IMG/VR virus record: IMGVR_UViG_3300020438_000115
Coordinates: 1-36,669 of that record
Origin: a virus
DNA: 36,669 nucleotides
Strand: one strand, 5' to 3'
Below, piece by piece: positions 33,148 through 36,669 of this stretch (within the stretch, counting starts at the first letter, position 1; the number at the start of each line of letters is the position of its first letter). Made by a program: the position numbers and the translations under genes. The notes under the pieces were generated by a model. That model ran no database searches. It was given only the letters and a program-made list of their open reading frames with translations, and was not told the DNA's origin.

Positions 33148-33579
33148 ATGAAAGATAGTTATGAGTCCATTGATAATGCACTTGATATTGAAAGTAGCAT
33201 TGTTGAATCAAAACCAATAAAACCTGCTATATTAAAACAGGATAAAAATGATATCACAAGAGATTATGAATATACTCGTGCAAACTTGTACTCTTTGATA
33301 GAAAAGGGGCAAGAAGCAATAAATGGAATAATGGAACTGGCAGGTGAAAGTGCTAGTCCTAGAGCATATGAAGTTGCTGGGCAACTTATTAAAAGTGTTG
33401 CCGATACTACCGATAAGTTGGCAGATTTACAAAAGAAGGTGAAAGATCTGGAGGAAGATTCGGTACAGAAAGGTCCTAACAATGTTACAAATAATGCACT
33501 GTTTGTTGGGTCTACATCAGAACTGTCAAAACTATTGAAACAAGGTTTTCTAAATAATAATGACACTCCCACCAAATAA
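33148..33579 (+). CDS. gp16: Small terminase subunit gp16
   Basis: The 143-residue protein has the gp16 pattern: an acidic N-terminus, a helical core (DYEYTRANLYSLIEKGQEAI, then NGIMELAGESASPRAYEVAG at about residues 64-83 and QLIKSVADTTDKLADLQKKV) and a conserved-looking tail NALFVGSTSELSKLLKQG. T4 gp16 has 164 residues. gp16 rings recognise phage DNA and stimulate the gp17 motor and nuclease. It follows gp15 in the T4 order. Unusually, the next gene is not gp17 but an 873-codon gene, with which it overlaps by TAATG. Confidence 0.92.
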   Translation: MKDSYESIDNALDIESSIVESKPIKPAILKQDKNDITRDYEYTRANLYSLIEKGQEAINGIMELAGESASPRAYEVAGQLIKSVADTTDKLADLQKKVKDLEEDSVQKGPNNVTNNALFVGSTSELSKLLKQGFLNNNDTPTK

Positions 33580-36200
33580 TGGCAAAGTCCTGTAAAAAGG
33601 GTTATTACTATTGTAATACCTCTAAAAAATGCAAGAAAATTCCTAGAGGTTATCACGTAATGTCTACGGGATATTTAATGCGGGATAATGAACATCAGGA
33701 TGAAAAGGAAACTGAAGGTAAAAAAAAGAATGGTAATGGGAATGGAAATCACTCAAATGGCAATGGCAACGGGAATGGCTCCTCTTCTGATGGAGGTGGT
33801 GAAGGCGGCGGAGGTGGAGTCTCTGAAGCATGGAGTGCAAAGTACAAAAAATCCATCGATTGCGATAATCCAAAAGGATTTTCTCAAAAATCCCATTGTA
33901 GGGGTAAAGAAAAAGTAAGCGAAGGAAAAAATGGTGATCATGAGGTCGCTATGGCACAATCTCAATTGAAAAAATCAGCAGCAAATATTGCAAAGTTGAG
34001 AAAGGCATTAGGTAAAAAAGAAAAAGATATTCCTGCTTGGATGCAAGCAAAGATTACTGACACTGCACACGACACTGATGCCGCTGCTGGTTACGCAGAT
34101 AAAATTGATGAATCAAAAAGTGGCGATTCTTCTTTGCGTGACTGGTTTGGTAAGAGTAAGTCTAGTGATGGCAAACCTGGTTGGGTTCAATTGGGTGGAA
34201 AATACGCTGGAAAACCCTGCGCCAAACAACCAGGGCAAAAAACCAAACCCAAGTGTGGATCCAGCAAAATGGCTGCAAATTTAGATGATAAGGAAGAGAA
34301 AAAGGCATTTAATAGAAAGCAACGTCAAGATCCAAATCCAAATAGAAAAGGGAAGGCAATCAACGTGAAAACAGAATCTTATTCAAACTGGAGAGAAGAA
34401 TCAAAATCTATTGATGAAGGTGCTGCAAATGTCATTCGTGCAGGTTTAGCAATAGGTACAGGACTTGCTGGATTGAAACTTATGGACAAAGCAAGAGAAG
34501 TTGGTGAGAAGGTTAAATCTAGAAATCAAAAAATGCAAGATGCCATCAACAAGGCAAGAGGCGTTAAAGAAGAAGTTATCGCTGAACGACGCGATGCTGG
34601 GGGTAGAAGTTCTAGGGATATGATTAAGATGGGTGGCAATGGAGGTTTGAAGACTGACCAGGATCTTGAAAGAGAAAGACTGCAGAGATTACAGAATCTG
34701 AAACCAGGAATTAAATTAGATAAAGCACATTATGAACCAGAAGGTGAAATGGTTGATGAAGGTAAGAAAGATGCTTGCTATCACAAAGTCAAGTCTCGTT
34801 ATTCTGTCTGGCCAAGTGCATATGCATCAGGTGCTCTAGTTAAGTGTCGTAAAGTTGGTGCTAAAAACTGGGGTAACAAGACCAAAAAAGAAAGTTATGA
34901 GATCTCTAACTGGAGAGAAGATGTGCTTCTAGAAGGTCTTGAGGATAAACTCAAAGGAATGAGTACTTCTCAGATTGAGGATCTTATCAAAGCAAATAAA
35001 GGTGCTGAAGAAAAGATTAGATCTACTTTAGCAGGAATGAGGAAATCTCAAGAAACTGGAGTAAAACTCCCAAATATCCCAAATCCAAATCCATCTTATC
35101 GCGAAACTTATACAAAAGGTGGCAGTGATCGCGTAACCTATCAGAGAAGACAAACTGTTACTAGAGCAGATGTTCAAGGTAGAACTGAAGCAGCGAAACG
35201 TGCCGCTTCTGGTCAAGGTAGATATAGACCAGGAGTTGGAGTAACTCCAGACTTCAAGTTAGATTCTAAATTCAAACCACCAGGTTCTCGTGGTATGGGT
35301 GGTAAGGTTCGTCCTCGTGGTCGTGGTGGAAAAATAGGTGCAGCAATTGCTGCTGGTTCTGTACTAGCCCCCCTTGTATTAAAAGGTGTTGACGCAATTA
35401 AAAATAGGATGCAGAAAGAAGATTATGAGTTCTCCAACTGGAGAGATGATTTCCATGCAACTGAAGTAGAATCAGTAGATTTGATTTCTAACGAACCACT
35501 TCAGCAATCTCAAGGTCTTGGAAGTGATATGCTTGATGAAGCAAAATCTGAACAAGATAAACTGAAAGAGATCTCAAAGCAGTTAGTAGGTGCTTCTAAG
35601 ATGCACGCAAAGCAATCTAAACAAGTTGCTAAAGTTGCTGCTAATCTTGATGAAAAGTGTTGGAAAGGATATAAGAAAAAGGGTATGAAGACAATGTTTG
35701 GAAAGAGATATCCAAATTGTGTAAAAGCACATTTCTCTGATTGGAGATCAGATATGGATCTTCAGGAAAAGGAGTTTAAATCTCATAAGATGTATGATCA
35801 AAAAACTGGTAAGGGATATGATGCCGATACAGAAGAGGATCATCTTCGTATGAAGAAGATGGGTTATACCCATGAAAAACCCGAGAAAAAGAACTGTGGT
35901 TGTGGTAAAGATCCTTGTAAAACTTATGGTAAGAAAGAGGTAAAGGAAGACTGGCAGAAATCAAACCGTAAAGACGGTGTTGATGGTATGAGTCAGAAAT
36001 CCGTTAACGCTTACAAGCGTGCAAATCCAGGTTCTAAGTTAAAGACTGCTGTAACCGGAAAAAATCCTACAGGTAAAGATAAAAATAGACGTAAGTCTTT
36101 CTGTGCCAGATCGAATGGTCAGAGAAAGATGCATAATATTGATTGTTCAAAGACCCCAGATAAAAAAATCTGTAAGGCACGTAAACGTTGGAGATGTTGA
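33579..36200 (+). CDS. 873-aa modular Cys-rich protein between terminase genes
   Basis: The ATG overlaps the gp16 stop. The protein is a basic chain of small modules. Order: Cys cluster C5/C12/C18; Gly/Asn linker 50-80; C95/C107 motif; helical DIPAWMQAKITDTAHDTDAA (150-169); a DUF5872-like module at 184-262 (SLRDWFGKSKSSDG...PCAKQPGQKTKPKC); DACYHKVKSRYSVWPSAYAS (398-417); CWKGYKKKGMKTMFGKRYPN with C (694-714); NCGCGKDPC (772-780); and a C-terminal module with MSQKSVNAYKRANPGSKLKT and NPTGKDKNRRKSFCAR (804-844). Four S-(N/D)-W-R motifs occur at 269, 443, 619 and 720, and two Gly/Ala hydrophobic helices at 284-302 and 584-603. (L/I)xE sites in the linkers (ends at 178, 280, 336, 452, 654, 692, 730) match the T4 gp21 cleavage consensus. 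I recall similar single modules in marine phage and algal virus proteins. Function unknown; a cleaved, virion-packaged polyprotein is my inference. Confidence 0.85.
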   Translation: MAKSCKKGYYYCNTSKKCKKIPRGYHVMSTGYLMRDNEHQDEKETEGKKKNGNGNGNHSNGNGNGNGSSSDGGGEGGGGGVSEAWSAKYKKSIDCDNPKGFSQKSHCRGKEKVSEGKNGDHEVAMAQSQLKKSAANIAKLRKALGKKEKDIPAWMQAKITDTAHDTDAAAGYADKIDESKSGDSSLRDWFGKSKSSDGKPGWVQLGGKYAGKPCAKQPGQKTKPKCGSSKMAANLDDKEEKKAFNRKQRQDPNPNRKGKAINVKTESYSNWREESKSIDEGAANVIRAGLAIGTGLAGLKLMDKAREVGEKVKSRNQKMQDAINKARGVKEEVIAERRDAGGRSSRDMIKMGGNGGLKTDQDLERERLQRLQNLKPGIKLDKAHYEPEGEMVDEGKKDACYHKVKSRYSVWPSAYASGALVKCRKVGAKNWGNKTKKESYEISNWREDVLLEGLEDKLKGMSTSQIEDLIKANKGAEEKIRSTLAGMRKSQETGVKLPNIPNPNPSYRETYTKGGSDRVTYQRRQTVTRADVQGRTEAAKRAASGQGRYRPGVGVTPDFKLDSKFKPPGSRGMGGKVRPRGRGGKIGAAIAAGSVLAPLVLKGVDAIKNRMQKEDYEFSNWRDDFHATEVESVDLISNEPLQQSQGLGSDMLDEAKSEQDKLKEISKQLVGASKMHAKQSKQVAKVAANLDEKCWKGYKKKGMKTMFGKRYPNCVKAHFSDWRSDMDLQEKEFKSHKMYDQKTGKGYDADTEEDHLRMKKMGYTHEKPEKKNCGCGKDPCKTYGKKEVKEDWQKSNRKDGVDGMSQKSVNAYKRANPGSKLKTAVTGKNPTGKDKNRRKSFCARSNGQRKMHNIDCSKTPDKKICKARKRWRC

Positions 36201-36214
36201 ATTAGGTTTTTATT

Positions 36215-36669
36215 ATGAGTGAACAGTATCTTGGTAATCCCAATCTAAAAAAAGCAAATACGGCAGTTGAATTTAGCGAAGAACAAATCATTGAATTTGT
36301 CAAGTGTAAAGAAGATCCCGTTTATTTTGCTAACAACTATATTAAAATTGTTTCTCTGGATGAGGGTCTAACACAATTTCATCCCTATGATTTTCAAGAG
36401 AAACTAATTCACAATTTTCATAATGAAAGATTTAACATCTGTAAGATGCCACGTCAGACTGGTAAGTCTACGACTGTAGTATCTTATCTTCTACATTACG
36501 CGGTCTTTAACGATAGTGTTAATATTGGCATCCTAGCAAACAAGGCAGCAACCGCAAGGGAACTTCTCAGTAGATTACAGACTGCATACGAGAACTTGCC
36601 TAAATGGATGCAACAGGGTATTATATCCTGGAACAAAGGATCCATGGAGTTAGAGAATGGCAGTAAGAT
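36215..36669 (+). CDS. gp17: Large terminase subunit gp17, N-terminal part (cut by window edge)
   Basis: The first 151 codons are present; the frame is open at the window end. YDFQEKLIHNFHNERFNICK at 58-77 contains the adenine-contacting Gln region (Q61). MPRQTGKST (78-86) is the Walker A P-loop with Lys84, comparable to SRQLGKTT in T4 gp17. IGILANKAATARELLSRLQT (104-123) is the following conserved segment. gp17 is the ATPase motor and headful nuclease that fills the prohead. The P-loop comes about 80 residues earlier than in T4 gp17, so the N-terminal extension is shorter. It starts 14 bases after the 873-aa gene. Walker B and the nuclease domain must lie outside the window. Confidence 0.93.
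   Translation, partial: MSEQYLGNPNLKKANTAVEFSEEQIIEFVKCKEDPVYFANNYIKIVSLDEGLTQFHPYDFQEKLIHNFHNERFNICKMPRQTGKSTTVVSYLLHYAVFNDSVNIGILANKAATARELLSRLQTAYENLPKWMQQGIISWNKGSMELENGSK

Noticed and set aside
33264-33656. 130-codon minus-strand frame across gp16
   Set aside because: It is antisense to gp16 and the next gene, both clearly real; no promoter or ribosome site is seen.
33726-33818. Gly/Asn-coding stretch as a DNA tandem repeat or CRISPR
   Set aside because: The units are only 6 bases and vary by codon; it is a low-complexity protein linker.

Overview
The window is a late-gene segment of a T4-like (contractile-tailed) marine phage, most likely a cyanophage infecting marine Synechococcus or Prochlorococcus. 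The main evidence is an unbroken, all-plus-strand run of T4-type virion genes in T4 order: gp25, gp6, a giant protein in the gp7 position, gp8, a DUF4815-type protein in the gp9/gp10 position, a fibre-like protein, gp13, gp14, gp15, gp16 and the start of gp17. TATAAATA late promoters lie upstream of its sub-blocks. Several tiny proteins, the YHYH-type giant protein and the Cys-rich modules near the right end are, as far as I can recall, typical of cyanophages. No tRNA, CRISPR, insertion sequence or integrase is visible, and every convincing gene is on the plus strand.

Layout. (1) 1-2390 is a cluster of short, probably early genes: two unknown small proteins, a winged-helix-like protein, an AbrB-like protein, a GT-A glycosyltransferase-like protein and two very small conserved-looking proteins. 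Two intergenic gaps carry the same compact cassette (hairpin, -10 box, short SD-less leader) and a third holds a consensus sigma70-type promoter. The first 1 kb is visibly richer in G+C than the rest. (2) A textbook intrinsic terminator at 2397-2420 closes this cluster. (3) 2449-3302 holds a basic protein whose N-terminus closely resembles the T4 capsid-targeting sequence, and a small unknown protein. (4) 3307-18500 is a baseplate operon: gp25, gp6 and a 4282-residue giant. (5) 18506-27886 contains gp8, a 2471-residue DUF4815-type protein and two small proteins. (6) 27882 to the end contains a small virion-like protein, a fibre, a coiled-coil protein, neck genes gp13/gp14, tail completion gp15, small terminase gp16, an unusual 873-residue modular Cys-rich protein, and the 5' part of large terminase gp17, cut by the window edge.

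How the genes work together. gp25, gp6, the giant protein and gp8 should build the baseplate wedge. The DUF4815-type and fibre proteins probably decorate it for host contact. gp13, gp14 and gp15 close the head-tail junction, and gp16 and gp17 package DNA. The late genes are tightly packed with repeated TAATG stop/start overlaps, implying translational coupling.

The most interesting candidates for undescribed biology are: the 873-residue bead-on-a-string protein between the terminase genes, with four S-(N/D)-W-R repeats and several (L/I)xE sites that could be cut by a gp21-type prohead protease; the neighbouring capsid-targeted basic protein, a possible ejected effector; the duplicated hairpin-promoter cassette; and a Gly-x-Gly-Tyr repeat module shared by four different virion proteins.
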